This document shows positions 53,041 to 62,049 of a stretch of 64,000 nt of DNA, piece after piece (the stretch's first letter is position 1; each line of letters begins with the position of its first letter). The notes beneath the pieces were generated by a model. The model searched no databases, was not told the DNA's origin, and worked only from the letters and a program-made list of their open reading frames with translations. Source of the stretch: Paralithodes platypus (lineage: Eukaryota > Arthropoda > Malacostraca > Decapoda > Lithodidae); NCBI GenBank assembly GCA_032716605.1, contig CM064492.1, positions 50,092,002 through 50,156,001 of the forward strand, read 5' to 3'. The position numbers and the translations under genes are program-made.

Positions 53041-54245
53041 TTTATCGTTAATTTTTTTTTTTTTTTTTTTTTTTTTCCTGATGACACAGCATTGGTGGCG
53101 GATTCTGATGAGAAACTGCAGCGGGTAGTCAAAGAGTTTGGTGTGGTTTGTGGAAGGAGGAAACTGAAGGTGAACGTCAATAAAAGTAAAGTAATGGTGT
53201 GTAATAGGGGAGAGCATAGGGTGAATCTATATGTGAGGCTGGATGGGGAAATATTGGAACAAGTAGAGTGTTTTAAATATCTAGGAGGAACAATAAGCAG
53301 GAGTGGAGGTATGGAAGTGGAGGTAAAACAGAGAGTGTGTGAAGGAAGGAAGGTTTTCGGAGCAATGGGAAGTATGTGGAAGACGAGAAATCTCGGAGTG
53401 AAAGTAAAAAGTGCACTGTATCAAGGAATTGTTGTGCCAACAGTGATGTATGGGGCTGAGACATGGGCTCTGAAGAAAAAGGAGAAAAGAGGGCTGGATG
53501 TGATGGAGATGAGCTGCTTGAGGAGTATGTGTGGAGTTACTCGTAGAGACCGATTGAGAAATGAAGAGATACGTAGGAGAGTGGGGCAGCTGGAACATTT
53601 GTCAGCCAGAGTGGACAGAAGGGTGCTGAGCTGGTATGGTCATGTTGAACGAATGGGAGATGAAAGGCTTACAAAGAGAATATGTGAGTCAGGTACAAGG
53701 GGAGATAGAAGGGCAGGAAGACCCCCATTGAGATGGAGAGACTGTGTAAGAAAGGCTTTGGATGATAGAGGAATGACTATAGATGAGGCAGGGGAAGTGG
53801 TGGTGGACAGGAGTGAATGGAGAATGCTTGTGAATAGTTGAGTGAACACGTGGTCATTTGGAGTAAGGGGTCGGGCGCAAGTTGGACTAGATAATAGTCC
53901 ATCAGGCGCCTGGCCCGGGGAGACGATTAATATGAAGGGTGTGCCTGGAAGTGTGGTGGGAGGGCTTGTCGCTTTGGCTCCGCTGCATGTCTGCCTGCCG
54001 AGATCGGAACCTCTCCTGGTGGTCAGGGGCCGGGGGAGTGCTGGAGCGACCTTGGTAACCTTGGTCTCTGGGTCTTCTCCTGGGTGACCTGGATGTGTGA
54101 GAGTTTCTGTTTTTTATCTGTGTTTATTTTTGTTTTATGTTGTTTTTGTGTTTTCCCTGTTCTTGCTCTGTCTTGAGTCGGCTACCCCCAAAATGGGGAT
54201 TGGGCCTGAGCATATAGATAGATAGATAGATTTATCGTTAATTTT
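53041..54245 (+). mobile_element. RTE-type LINE, 5'-truncated, with 15-bp target duplication
   Basis: The element (53056-54230) is flanked by perfect direct repeats TTTATCGTTAATTTT at 53041-53055 and 54231-54245. It begins with a T run to about 53076, then the end of the RT domain, a 3' UTR of about 370 bp and a (GATA)n tail typical of some RTE-group elements. The long perfect duplication suggests a fairly recent insertion. Confidence 0.92.
53077..53841 (+). CDS. RTE-type reverse transcriptase C-terminal half
   Basis: 254 uninterrupted codons starting at motif C (DDTALVADSDEKLQ, first residue of the usual YADD lost) through KLKVNVNKSKVM, VECFKYLGGTIS, GAETWALKKKEKR, LRSMCGVTRRDRLRN and RVLSWYGHVERM, to a stop. 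All are hallmarks of RTE-clade and related ORF2 C-termini. An upstream in-frame ATG at 52903 extends the frame into MITE and T-tract sequence and is not a true start. No endonuclease or motifs A/B, so inactive, but without frame damage. Confidence 0.9.
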   Translation, partial: PDDTALVADSDEKLQRVVKEFGVVCGRRKLKVNVNKSKVMVCNRGEHRVNLYVRLDGEILEQVECFKYLGGTISRSGGMEVEVKQRVCEGRKVFGAMGSMWKTRNLGVKVKSALYQGIVVPTVMYGAETWALKKKEKRGLDVMEMSCLRSMCGVTRRDRLRNEEIRRRVGQLEHLSARVDRRVLSWYGHVERMGDERLTKRICESGTRGDRRAGRPPLRWRDCVRKALDDRGMTIDEAGEVVVDRSEWRMLVNS

Positions 54246-54378
54246 CAATGACCAACTTCAGAGAGGAGTCGGAGGGTGAGTGCGGCTATGCGCTATCACG
54301 GCTTATGCCCTCATTGATTGACTGAACCTTTTTCCGGACTTGACACCGGAAACTAAACTTAAGACAAATTAATTTAGG
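54246..54378. other. Short unassigned spacer
   Basis: No feature seen. Confidence 0.4.
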
Positions 54379-54596
54379 TAAAGCCGGTGTCACACGAGTG
54401 CTTTTTCCGTCAATTTCCCATGAGCAAGTTTTGTCTTGTATCATTTCGGAACATTTTCGCACTGGTATCGGCAAGTAGACTGAAGGTAGATTATGTTGAG
54501 CGGCTGAATTATAATAAAGTGTAATTTTTTAAGCTTCCAGACCATAATTGCCCGTAAAAATGGATCGAAAATGTGCTCGTGTGACACCGGCTTAAT
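54379..54596. mobile_element. MITE family H
   Basis: About 218 bp. The tips AAGCCGGTGTCACACGAGTG and GCTCGTGTGACACCGGCTTA are near-perfect inverted repeats of about 20 bp. Inside are CTGAAGGTAGATTATGTTGA and AAGTGTAATTTTTTAAGC. A related arm continues at 54597-54676 and 55069-55115 (ACTGAAGGTGGATTATG, GTGCTCGTATGACGCCC), split by an RTE fragment. Superfamily not assigned. Confidence 0.75.
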
Positions 54597-55122
54597 ACTA
54601 TGAGGATTTCGTATTGGCATCGGACACTAAACTGAAGGTGGATTATGTTAGGTAGCTGGATTATAATACAGTTTAAACTTTAATGCTATTCTATCTATCT
54701 ATCTATATGCTCAGGCCCAATCCCCATTTTGGGGGTAGCCGACTCAAGACAGAGCAAGAACAGGGAAAACACAAAAACAACATAAAAACAACGAATAAAC
54801 ACAGATAAAAAGCACAAACTCACACACATCCAGGTCACCCAGGAGAAGACCCAGAGACCAGGGTCACCAAGGTCACTCCAGCACTCACCCGGCCCCGACC
54901 ACCCGGAGAGGTTCCGATCTCGGCAGGCAGACATGCAGCGGAGCCAAAGCCAGAAGCACTCCCACCACACTTCCAGGCGCACCCTTCATATTAATCGTCT
55001 CCCCGGGCCAGGCGCCCTGATGGACTATTATCTAGTCCAACTTGCGCCCGACCCCTTACTTTAATGCTGCCAGACTACAATTGCCAGTAAAAATGAGGAA
55101 AAAGTGCTCGTATGACGCCCCC
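54597..55122. mobile_element. Second MITE family H copy, split by RTE fragment
   Basis: GGACACTAAACTGAAGGTGG, GCTGGATTATAATACAG, then the RTE piece, then GCCAGACTACAATTGCCAG and AAAAAGTGCTCGTATGACG. It matches the H copy just upstream, with tips missing or altered. Confidence 0.65.
54677..55068 (-). mobile_element. RTE 3' UTR fragment with 11-bp target duplication
   Basis: The insert at 54688-55057 is flanked by ACTTTAATGCT at 54677-54687 and 55058-55068. It is the reverse of the RTE 3' UTR at about 53863-54230, including the (TATC)n tail. It contains no coding sequence, so it is either a severely 5'-truncated LINE or a SINE using this tail. Confidence 0.9.
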
Positions 55123-55455
55123 TTAAGGTGGGGTGGTTCGTTTTTTCTGGTCACCCTTCTCCCTAAAGTTCAGCCCCATTAGTTTTCAGATTTTAAGGCG
55201 TTCAGCCCATTAGTTTGGCGATCTTAAGGCCTTTCACTCCATTTCTTGGTCAATGTTAAGACCTTTTGTGCCATTTAGGTGTTGATTTTTTTTCTCGGTG
55301 AGCGTTAGCGAGCCTGTAATTTTAGGAGGAATCGGCCTTCGCCCGGGACATTTTTCTACCGAGAAATATACAAATTTATCTTGAAAGGGGGCTTAGGGGG
55401 TGCATTTTTTTAGGTTGATGGGGGCCCAGAGAGGAAACTAATAAATATATAAATA
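55123..55455 (+). mobile_element. MITE family D copy
   Basis: TTAAGGTGGGGTGGTTCG, AGCCCCATTAGTTTTCAG, GGTGAGCGTTAGCGAGCC, GGCCTTCGCCCGGGACA, GTTGATGGGGGCCCAGAG. The right end runs into (TA)n, so its terminal TTAA is lost. Confidence 0.85.
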
Positions 55456-55491
55456 TATATATATACTGTATATATACAGTATATATATATA

Positions 55492-55553
<62 letters not shown>
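55456..55553. repeat. (TA)n microsatellite
   Basis: About 98 bp of TA repeats with ATACTGTATAT interruptions at the left. Probably grown from the AT-rich right arm of the adjacent family D element. Confidence 0.95.
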
Positions 55554-55555
<2 letters not shown>

Positions 55556-55716
55556 CCCAATAAAATTAATAGCCGCTACCCCTTTATCAGAATGTCTGTG
55601 CAGTTTATCATAATACCCTCTATAATAGCAAGGGTTTGGCAAGGGTGTGAAAAAGGTAAATAATATCATTGGGTATATTGGTAATGATTTACCTATCTAT
55701 TCTTATATCAGATGGG
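55554..55716. repeat. Spacer sharing a motif with 52.9 kb
   Basis: ATCATTGGGTATATTGGTAA and GATTTACCTATC match 52921-52955 (ATCATTGGGTATATTGATAG). A dispersed repeat, interrupted here by the family C MITE; TATACCTCTATCAGGAGG follows at 55933. Confidence 0.5.
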
Positions 55717-55931
55717 TTAACCCCTTCCGTACCAGCGACGTCTTTTTCCTTTGTATTCTAGCTATATTTAGACGATTTTGTTCAGCTTAAGAAGGAGCTG
55801 TGATAGTAAAAAGGGTTAATTAAGATAGGTCGAAACCTGTTAATTGCTGGAGGCCCGTTTGAAACTGAATAAAACCGTCTAATAGTAGCCAGAATAAAGT
55901 TAAATGACGTCTCCGGTACGGAAGGGGTTAA
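55717..55931. mobile_element. MITE family C, complete
   Basis: 215 bp with TTAA at both ends. Tips CCCCTTCCGTACCAGCGACG and CGTCTCCGGTACGGAAGGGG are inverted over about 20 bp. The interior has TATTTAGACGATTTTGTTCA versus AAAACCGTCTAATAGTAGCC. The best-preserved family C copy. Confidence 0.92.
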
Positions 55932-55998
55932 TATACCTCTATCAGGAGGTATATATAACTATGGACTCTTTAATTACCCTTTTCATGCCCAATAAAAG

Positions 55999-56471
55999 TT
56001 AACCCCTTGAGGATTATGACGCATTTAGATAGTCCATTCTGGCTATCATTAGACGACTTTATACAGCTTAAGGAGAGACGGTCGTTTTTCTGGTCCCCTT
56101 TCTCCCTAGTGTTAAACCCATTAGTTTTCAGATTTTTAGACGTTCGGCCCATTTCTTTGGCGATTTTAAGACCTTTCGTCCCATTTCGCTATACATTTTA
56201 AGACCTATCGTGCCAATTAGGTGTCGATGTTTTCCTGGCGAGCGATAACGAGCCTGTAATTGTAAGATGAATCGGCCTTCCGAGACATTTTTCTACCGAA
56301 AAATTTACAAATTTATCCTGAGGGGGGGAATTGATAGGCCAAAAAAAAAAACAGTCAGTGTCCCCTTAAGACTTTCACTCTGACTTCCATATACCCTTCC
56401 TAATCTAAATAAAATCGTCTAATGATAGCCAGAATAAAGGACAGAAACGCTTCCAAATACTGCGAGTTAAA
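55999..56471. mobile_element. MITE family A split by family D
   Basis: TTAACCCCTTGAGGATTATG, GGCTATCATTAGACGACTTT then TTAA, insert, then TTAAGACTTTCACTCTGAC, AAATCGTCTAATGATAGCC and a decayed tip. Part of the centre of A is missing. Confidence 0.8.
56068..56369 (+). mobile_element. MITE family D nested in family A
   Basis: 302 bp between TTAA at 56068-56071 and 56366-56369. GGAGAGACGGTCG at the left and TCAGTGTCCCC at the right. Contains TGGCGAGCGATAACGAGCC and TTTTTCTACCGAAAAAT hairpins. Shorter than other D copies in the right arm. Confidence 0.85.
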
Positions 56472-56512
56472 ACGAAAAGTAATTGACTATGTGCAAGATG
56501 AAATTATATAAA

Positions 56513-56838
56513 TTAAGGGGAGGCACTTGTTTTTTCGTGACCTCCTTCTCCCTCATGTTTATCCCTATTAGTTTTGAGATTTTAAGACGTTCGCCCCATT
56601 AGTTTGTCGTTTTTCAGACCTTTTGTCCTATTTCTTTGCCAATATTTAGACCTTTCGTGCCATTTAGGTGTCAATTATTTTCCTGGCGAGCGATAGCGAG
56701 CCTGTATTTTAAGAAGAATCGGCCTTCGACTGGGACATTTTTCTACCGAAAAATGTACAAATATATATCAAAGGGGTCTTGTGAGTGTTTTGCTTAAGCT
56801 TGATAGAGGTTTAGAGAGCAAACTAAACCCCCTCCTTA
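56513..56838 (+). mobile_element. MITE family D copy
   Basis: TTAA at both borders. GGGGAGGCACTTG left, CCCCCTCCTTAA right; CATGTTTATCCCTATTAG, GGCGAGCGATAGCGAGCC and ACATTTTTCTACCGAAAAAT. 326 bp. Confidence 0.88.
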
Positions 56839-56860
56839 AACCATTGAGCCGAACCAGTAA

Positions 56861-57168
56861 TTCCTGCTGCACAATACCGTCTGCGTCCCCTTTATTCCTG
56901 CTGTACAATACCGTCTGCGTCCCCTTTATTCCTGCTGTACAATACCGTCTGCGTCCCCTTTATTCATGCTGTACAATACCGTCTGCGTCCCCTTTATTCC
57001 TGCTGTACAATACCGTTTGCGTCCCCTTTATTCATGCTGCACAATACCGTCTGCGTCCCCTTTATTCCTGCTGTACAATACCGTTTGCGTCCCCTTTATT
57101 CATGCTGCACAATACCGTCTGCGTCCCCTTTATTCCTGCTGTACAATACCGTTTGCGTCCCCTTTATT
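56861..57168. repeat. 34-bp tandem array
   Basis: Nine copies of a 34-bp unit: CCTGCTGTACAATACCG, T(C/T)TGCGTCCCCTTTATT. Some units have CATGCTG instead of CCTGCTG. The open frames across it are by-products. Confidence 0.96.
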
Positions 57169-57242
57169 ACGACCATGGACCACCGCCAGCCAAGCCAGCA
57201 ATATCGCACACATTTTGACCTTCGGATTTCTAGCTCAAATAA

Positions 57243-57607
57243 TTAATGGGGGGGATGGTTAGTTTTTCTGGACCCCCTTCTCTCTCATGTTTAGCCCTAT
57301 TTATTTTTAAATTTTAAGACGTTCGTTCCATTAGTTTGGCGATTTTGAGACCTTTCGTCTCATTTCCTTGTCAATTTTTAAACCTTTCGTGCCATTTAGG
57401 TGTCGATTTGTTTCTGGCGAGCGATATAGTTGTCGATTAGTAACTATAGGAGGAACCGGCCTTCGGCCGAAAAATGTACTAATCTAGCTTGTAATGGGGT
57501 CTAGGGGGTGTTTTTTTTTAAGCTTGATGGAGGTCTAGCGAGAAAATTACAACAAAAAAGATAAATACATAAATATATTGACTAAAAATTAACCCGAACC
57601 CCCTTAA
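57243..57607 (+). mobile_element. MITE family D copy
   Basis: TTAA at both ends. CATGTTTAGCCCTATTTA, TGGCGAGCGATATAG, CGGCCTTCGGCCG, AAGCTTGATGGAGGTCTAG. It shares its right TTAA with an inverted D next to it. Confidence 0.88.
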
Positions 57608-57974
57608 GGGGACAGTGGCTGTTTGTTTGGTCTATTAATTCATGTTTTCATAACTCTGTTTAGTTTCCTCCCTAGACCTCCATCAAGCTTAGAAAAAAAA
57701 ACCTAGACCCTCCTGCAAGATAGATTTGTACATTCTTCGGTAGAAAAATGTCCCGGCCAAAGGCCGATCCCTCCTAAAATTACAGGCTCGCTATCGCTCG
57801 CCAGGAAAAAATCTACACCTAAATGGGCACGAAGGGTCCTAATATTGACAAAGAAATGGGGTGAAAGGTCATAAAATCCCCAAACTAATGGAACCAACGT
57901 CTTAAAATCTCAAAACTAGTGGGGCTAAACATTTGGGAGAAGGGGGTCCAGAAAAACGGTCTGTCTCCCCTTAA
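57604..57974 (-). mobile_element. MITE family D, inverted neighbour
   Basis: TTAAGGGGACAGTGGCTG at the left and GTCTGTCTCCCCTTAA at the right, 371 bp, minus orientation. It uses the same TTAA as the preceding copy, consistent with one element having inserted in the other's target duplication. Confidence 0.9.
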
Positions 57975-58054
57975 GTGAAGTCTGGCGTTAGCGATCCTGT
58001 ACTGAGAGAGATTGGCCAGCTCTAGCTATGTCTTCCAGGGGCGCAATTTTGGGT

Positions 58055-58560
58055 GTCTGAACCCTTTGGAGATTAGGACGCGCTCTGGCTACCCTTAGAC
58101 GATTTTATACAGTTAAGGAAGGATCTGTGGGAATTATAAGGGCGAAGACTGACTGTGACGCATTTTGACCGTTTATTATAGGTATCATTAGACGATTTTA
58201 TACAGTATAGGAAGGATCTGTGGGAACTATAAGGGTACAAACTATGATGCCTTAACCCTTTCAACATTATGACGCGTTTTGACAGTTTATTCTGGCTATC
58301 CATAGACGATGTTATACAGTTTACGTAAAATCTGTGGGAATTATAAGGGTGAAGACTGACTGTGACGCATTTTGACCGTTTATTCTAGCTCGCATTAAAC
58401 GATTTTGTACAGTTTAGAAGAATCTGTGGGAATTATAAGAGTAAAGACTGTCTCAGTTAACCCTCTGACTTTCACATACCCTCCTCTAATCTAAGTAAAC
58501 TCGTCTAATAACAACCAAATGGCAAAACAGAAATCCGTAATCGAGATTTTAGTATATTTT
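58055..58560. mobile_element. Tandemly repeated MITE family A left arms
   Basis: Four left-arm copies in direct order, with GACGC at about 58076, 58157, 58271 and 58373, each with a TTAGACGATTTTATACAG-like core and CTGTGGGAATTATAAGGG. They are followed by a single right arm (ACTCGTCTAATAACAACC, about 58500). Spacing is about 80-115 bp. Confidence 0.75.
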
Positions 58561-58881
58561 TTATCACAAAGACCAAACTATATGTTATCCTGTATCAGTG
58601 ATCCCCAAGGTTTATTATAGGTATAGATATATTTGAGTGTAAAGAGTGCAACAAATAAATACATAAAATACAATATAATACAAAGAAGTACATAAATAAA
58701 TATATAAATAAAATAAAAAAAACATAATCAAAAAAGGTCCCACCCCTTCCCCATTCTCAAGTAAGCCATTTTAGATTTACAGAAGAGCGACCATTACTGT
58801 CATATATATATCCCCAGTGGTACCAAAATGGCGGAGGCTGGCCGATCTCTGTCAGTATAGGGTCTCTCATTCACTTAGTCT
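58561..58881. repeat. AT-rich spacer with dispersed repeat
   Basis: About 58820-58870 (GGTACCAAAATGGCGGAGGC, TATAGGGTCTCT) is the inverse of 9340-9400. Around 58570-58625 there is similarity to the 120-bp repeat at 9.4-9.96 kb (CTATATGTTATCCTGTATCA). Confidence 0.5.
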
Positions 58882-59256
58882 CTAAAGGGGGTATAGTTCA
58901 CTTTTTGGTCAATTTTTTTCATTTATTTATTATTTTTTTCTAGTTTTCTCCCTAGACCTCCATCAAACTCAAAAATAATAATTCCAGGATCCTCTTTCAA
59001 GATATATTTGTACATTTTTCGGGAGAAAAATGACCCGGCCGAAGGACGATTCATTCTAAAATTACAGGCTCGCTACGGCTCGCCAGGAAAAAAATTGACA
59101 CCTAAATGGCACGAAAGGTCTTAATATTGACAAAAGAATGAAGCGAAAGGTCTTAAAATCGCTAAACTAATGGGGCGAACGTCTTAAAATTTGAAAATCA
59201 ATGGAACTAAACATGAGGAAGAAGAGAGACCCGAAAAACGACCCTCTCCCCCTTAA
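58882..59256 (-). mobile_element. MITE family D copy
   Basis: CTAAAGGGGGTATAGTTCAC, CTCCCTAGACCTCCATCAAA, GGCTCGCTACGGCTCGCC, AACATGAGGAAGAAGAGAG and ending CTCTCCCCCTTAA. 375 bp; left TTAA mutated to CTAA. Confidence 0.85.
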
Positions 59257-59384
59257 TAATGCAAATCCACCTCTCTGTCTGACGTTCTATCCCCCGGCTC
59301 ATATATGCTGGGAATAATATAACAAGGTTTATTCCGCCTAGGCAATATGTTAGTCAGTCAGTCAGTCAGTAGCCAGCCCTTACT

Positions 59385-60175
59385 ACCACAAGGGGTACAA
59401 AGGAGTAAAAAGAAAATCAAGCAACAACAGCCTAGTGACCCCTCTAGGCTGCTTGTCCTCCAAACCACTGAGGATCAAGTGGCCAAACAGTGGTTTAGAG
59501 TGGGTAGGGGAAAATTGGAAAGGGAACTACTGCCCTGGAACTAATTCCGTGGCCGGATTAGGAAGTTAGTAAGGGACAAATGGGTTAGTAACATAACACA
59601 GTTATAAGTGATCTTTCGAATATCTGGGAAAAGGAGAGTAACGTCTTAGTAATATATATATACACAATAATCCTGATGAATCTGAGGGAGGAATATAATA
59701 AAGTTATTCATTTACAAACGAAGTCAGTCGCGGGTTGGATCTAGGCGAAGTTTAAAAGAATTACCGGTGCTGCAGTCTATAACGTCTCGGGGAAGCCCAT
59801 TCCACAAGTTGACAACTCGATTGAAGAAGAAATTCTTAGATTCGTGAGCGTTAAAGGATTGACCAACCATTTTGCAACCGTTTCCCCGCGTGTAATCAGA
59901 TTGGTCGATAGTGAAGTACTTACTACAGTTAATATTGTCGATGCCTTTGATGATTTTGAACACTTGAATAAAGTCGCCTCTTAATCTGTGTTGGGTAAAA
60001 GGAAATAGATTTAATTCCCTAAGACCCTCCTCGTATGGGTTGTTCTTTAGGCTAGGTATCATTTTGGTAAATCTACGTTGAACTCGTTCTAGCTTGTCTA
60101 TATCTTTTTGGTAATAAGGGCACCAGGATTGAACGCAGTATTGCAGAAGAGGGCGGACTAAATAATTGTAAAGAT
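59385..60175 (-). mobile_element. CR1-like LINE copy 3, 3' end only
   Basis: Minus-strand 3' fragment. It starts on plus with the tail ACAAGGGGTACAAAGGAG, the 3' UTR (CCACTGAGGATCAAGTGGCC), then C-terminal coding sequence to about 60175. About 95 bp of extra sequence lies in the 3' UTR at about 59592-59685. More diverged than copies 1 and 2. Confidence 0.85.
59724..60062 (-). pseudogene. CR1-like C-terminal coding fragment
   Basis: 112 codons: MIPSLKNNPYEEGLRELNL, HRLRGDFIQVFKIIKG, NFFFNRVVNLWNGLPRDVID. A small deletion near 59741 destroys the normal end (KYLASNPR) and the frame runs on to another stop. Same domain as 27499-27870. Confidence 0.85.
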
Positions 60176-60344
60176 GTAGGGAGGATCAGCAAGAGACACG
60201 AGAAAGGAAAAATAGGTGACAAGAGAAGAATACATATAAAAGTTCGCGATGAATCAGCAATATTTTATACAATAAGTCATAGACTACAGATCTGGACTTG
60301 ACACGAAAATGGAACTTTGCAGTAGGGGACCCAAAATCGGAGAA
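60176..60344. other. Short unassigned spacer
   Basis: No feature seen. Confidence 0.4.
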
Positions 60345-60720
60345 CGAACCCCCAAGCTCGAACCTCGAAACCGCGAGAAATCAGCCTTCGGCTGGTTTCT
60401 CTTAAAAGTACAGGCTCGCTATCGCTCGCCAGTTAATAATCGACACTAAATGGTACAAAAAGTGTTGATATTGGTATAAAAATGGGATGAAAGGTATTAA
60501 ATTCGACAAACTAATGGGCCGAACGTCTTAAAATCTGAAACTAATGGGGCTAAACATTAGGAAGAAGGGGGACCAGAAGAATGTACAAATTTATCTTGAA
60601 GGAGGATCTCGGGCGGGTGTTTTTTAAGCTTGAAGGTGGTCTTGGGAGGAAACTAATAAAATAATAAAAACAAAATACATAAATTAGCAAATAAAAACGA
60701 CCCATCTCTCCTTAAACGGA
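60345..60720. mobile_element. Rearranged MITE family D
   Basis: Minus-type segments (CAGCCTTCGGCTGG, GGCTCGCTATCGCTCGCC, TGGGGCTAAACATTAGGAAG) are joined at about 60577 to a plus-type right half (GAATGTACAAATTTATCTTG, TTAAGCTTGAAGGTGGTC), ending ATCTCTCCTTAA. It is an internally inverted copy. Confidence 0.75.
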
Positions 60721-60800
60721 CACTGGCTCCAGGGAGCCTTGCCTTTCACCTCCTTCTTGCTCATAGAAGAAAAAAAAAAAAAAAAAAAAATATCCAAATC
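60721..60800. repeat. Spacer with A tract
   Basis: A homopolymer at about 60771-60790; otherwise unassigned. Confidence 0.6.
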
Positions 60801-61015
60801 TTAACCCTTTCAAGACCCGATGACGCATTTGTTTCCTGTTTTCTGGCTATTGTTTACGATTTTGTTCAGATTGGGAAGGTTATACGGAAGTCAGAGGGTT
60901 AATTGAAACGGTTTTTGCCCTATTAAATCACACAGATACTTCCCATGCTGCATAAAACCGTCTAATGATAGCCATAATAAACTGCCATAACGCGTCATGA
61001 TCCACAAGGGGTTAA
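60801..61015. mobile_element. MITE family A, complete
   Basis: 215 bp with TTAA at both ends. Tips CCCTTTCAAGACCCGATGAC and GCGTCATGATCCACAAGGGG are inverted. Right arm AAACCGTCTAATGATAGCC. Confidence 0.9.
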
Positions 61016-61516
61016 GGAAGCACCCGTGAAATTAACAACAAGAGCCGGTGTATGGGGAGGGGGGAGGTGAGGCGGAGCAGGAGGGTAGAGGAGCCATCAA
61101 TCTTCCAGCAGCCCCCCCCCCCCCTATCGCCGACGGGCCTAATAGTAATTAATTAGTGAGGGAAAGGAGGGGTAAGGGAAGCCAGGTCAAAACAAAGATA
61201 AAATAGGACTCATTTAAAACATATATACAATCACATATAATATTCTAAACAATTATGAAAACAAAAGTGCCTCGCCGTTGTTTTGAACTCTTAATAACAA
61301 AGACAAAAACAATAAAACAGAAAAAAATAAAGTTGCCATGATTCTGTTAGTCAAAATAATTCCCAGAATATAATCGTAAAACATATTTCTTCGTAACTGG
61401 TGAGATATGTATTAACTCGATTACAATTGCTATTATATTTCAGTATATCTCCATGTGATTTTATTCATTTTTTGGAATAACTTTTCCAAATGACAGTGTT
61501 TGATTTAGCTAGTTTA
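61016..61516. other. Unassigned spacer
   Basis: GGGGAGG-rich and C-tract sequence to about 61125, then AT-rich DNA. No gene or repeat recognised. Confidence 0.4.
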
Positions 61517-61958
61517 TATACCTTTTCCCACAATGCCGTAATTTTCGTCATATTCTGGTTACCCTTAGCCAATTTCCTTGAGCCAATTTCCTTGAGCTTA
61601 TAGTCAGGGTGTCAAACGAAAACGGAATCCAGAATTTTTAGTCTCTATTATCGTATTTATGTAAAGATCAAATTATGGTTTATAGTTCAAATTATGTCTT
61701 TGGTAGTGATAAAATAACCAAAACAACACAATCCTATGATCATTTTCTGGTATTTCTTCACATATTCAGTAAAGTGTTTAAAGAAAATTCGCTCCAGTTT
61801 AAAACCCTGCTTATAGTCTACCTCTAGGACTCAAAAGGGCAAAATAACATCTCTATATAAACCACCTAAATAACACAGGTTCTTCTAAACCGGATAAAAA
61901 CATCTAAGGTTAGCCAGAATAGAAAGCAACAAGGGTGTTATCGTGCTGAAAGGTTTAA
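61517..61958. mobile_element. MITE family B split by a hAT-like MITE
   Basis: Left arm CACAATGCCGTAATTTTCGT, ATTCTGGTTACCCTTAGCC; interrupted at 61605-61809; right arm AACATCTAAGGTTAGCCAG, GGTGTTATCGTGCTGAAAGG, TTTAA. A 17-bp direct duplication (CCAATTTCCTTGAG) lies just before the insert. Confidence 0.8.
61597..61817. mobile_element. hAT-like MITE with 8-bp target duplication
   Basis: 205-bp element (61605-61809) flanked by perfect CTTATAGT at 61597-61604 and 61810-61817. Tips CAGGGTGTCAAACG and the inverse of AGTTTAAAACCCTG agree at about 10 of 14 bases. An 8-bp duplication and a CAGGG tip are hallmarks of hAT elements. No transposase. Confidence 0.85.
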
Positions 61959-62049
61959 CCCCATGAATCCTAGCGGTCCTTCCTAAGCCGAGTAAAATAT
62001 TCTGGTTGTAGCATAGTACAATACAAAAATAGTGGTCTCATGGAAGGCC

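Noticed and set aside
53281..53849. Minus-strand frames opposite the RTE reverse transcriptase
   Set aside because: Antisense shadows of a well-supported plus-strand coding region.
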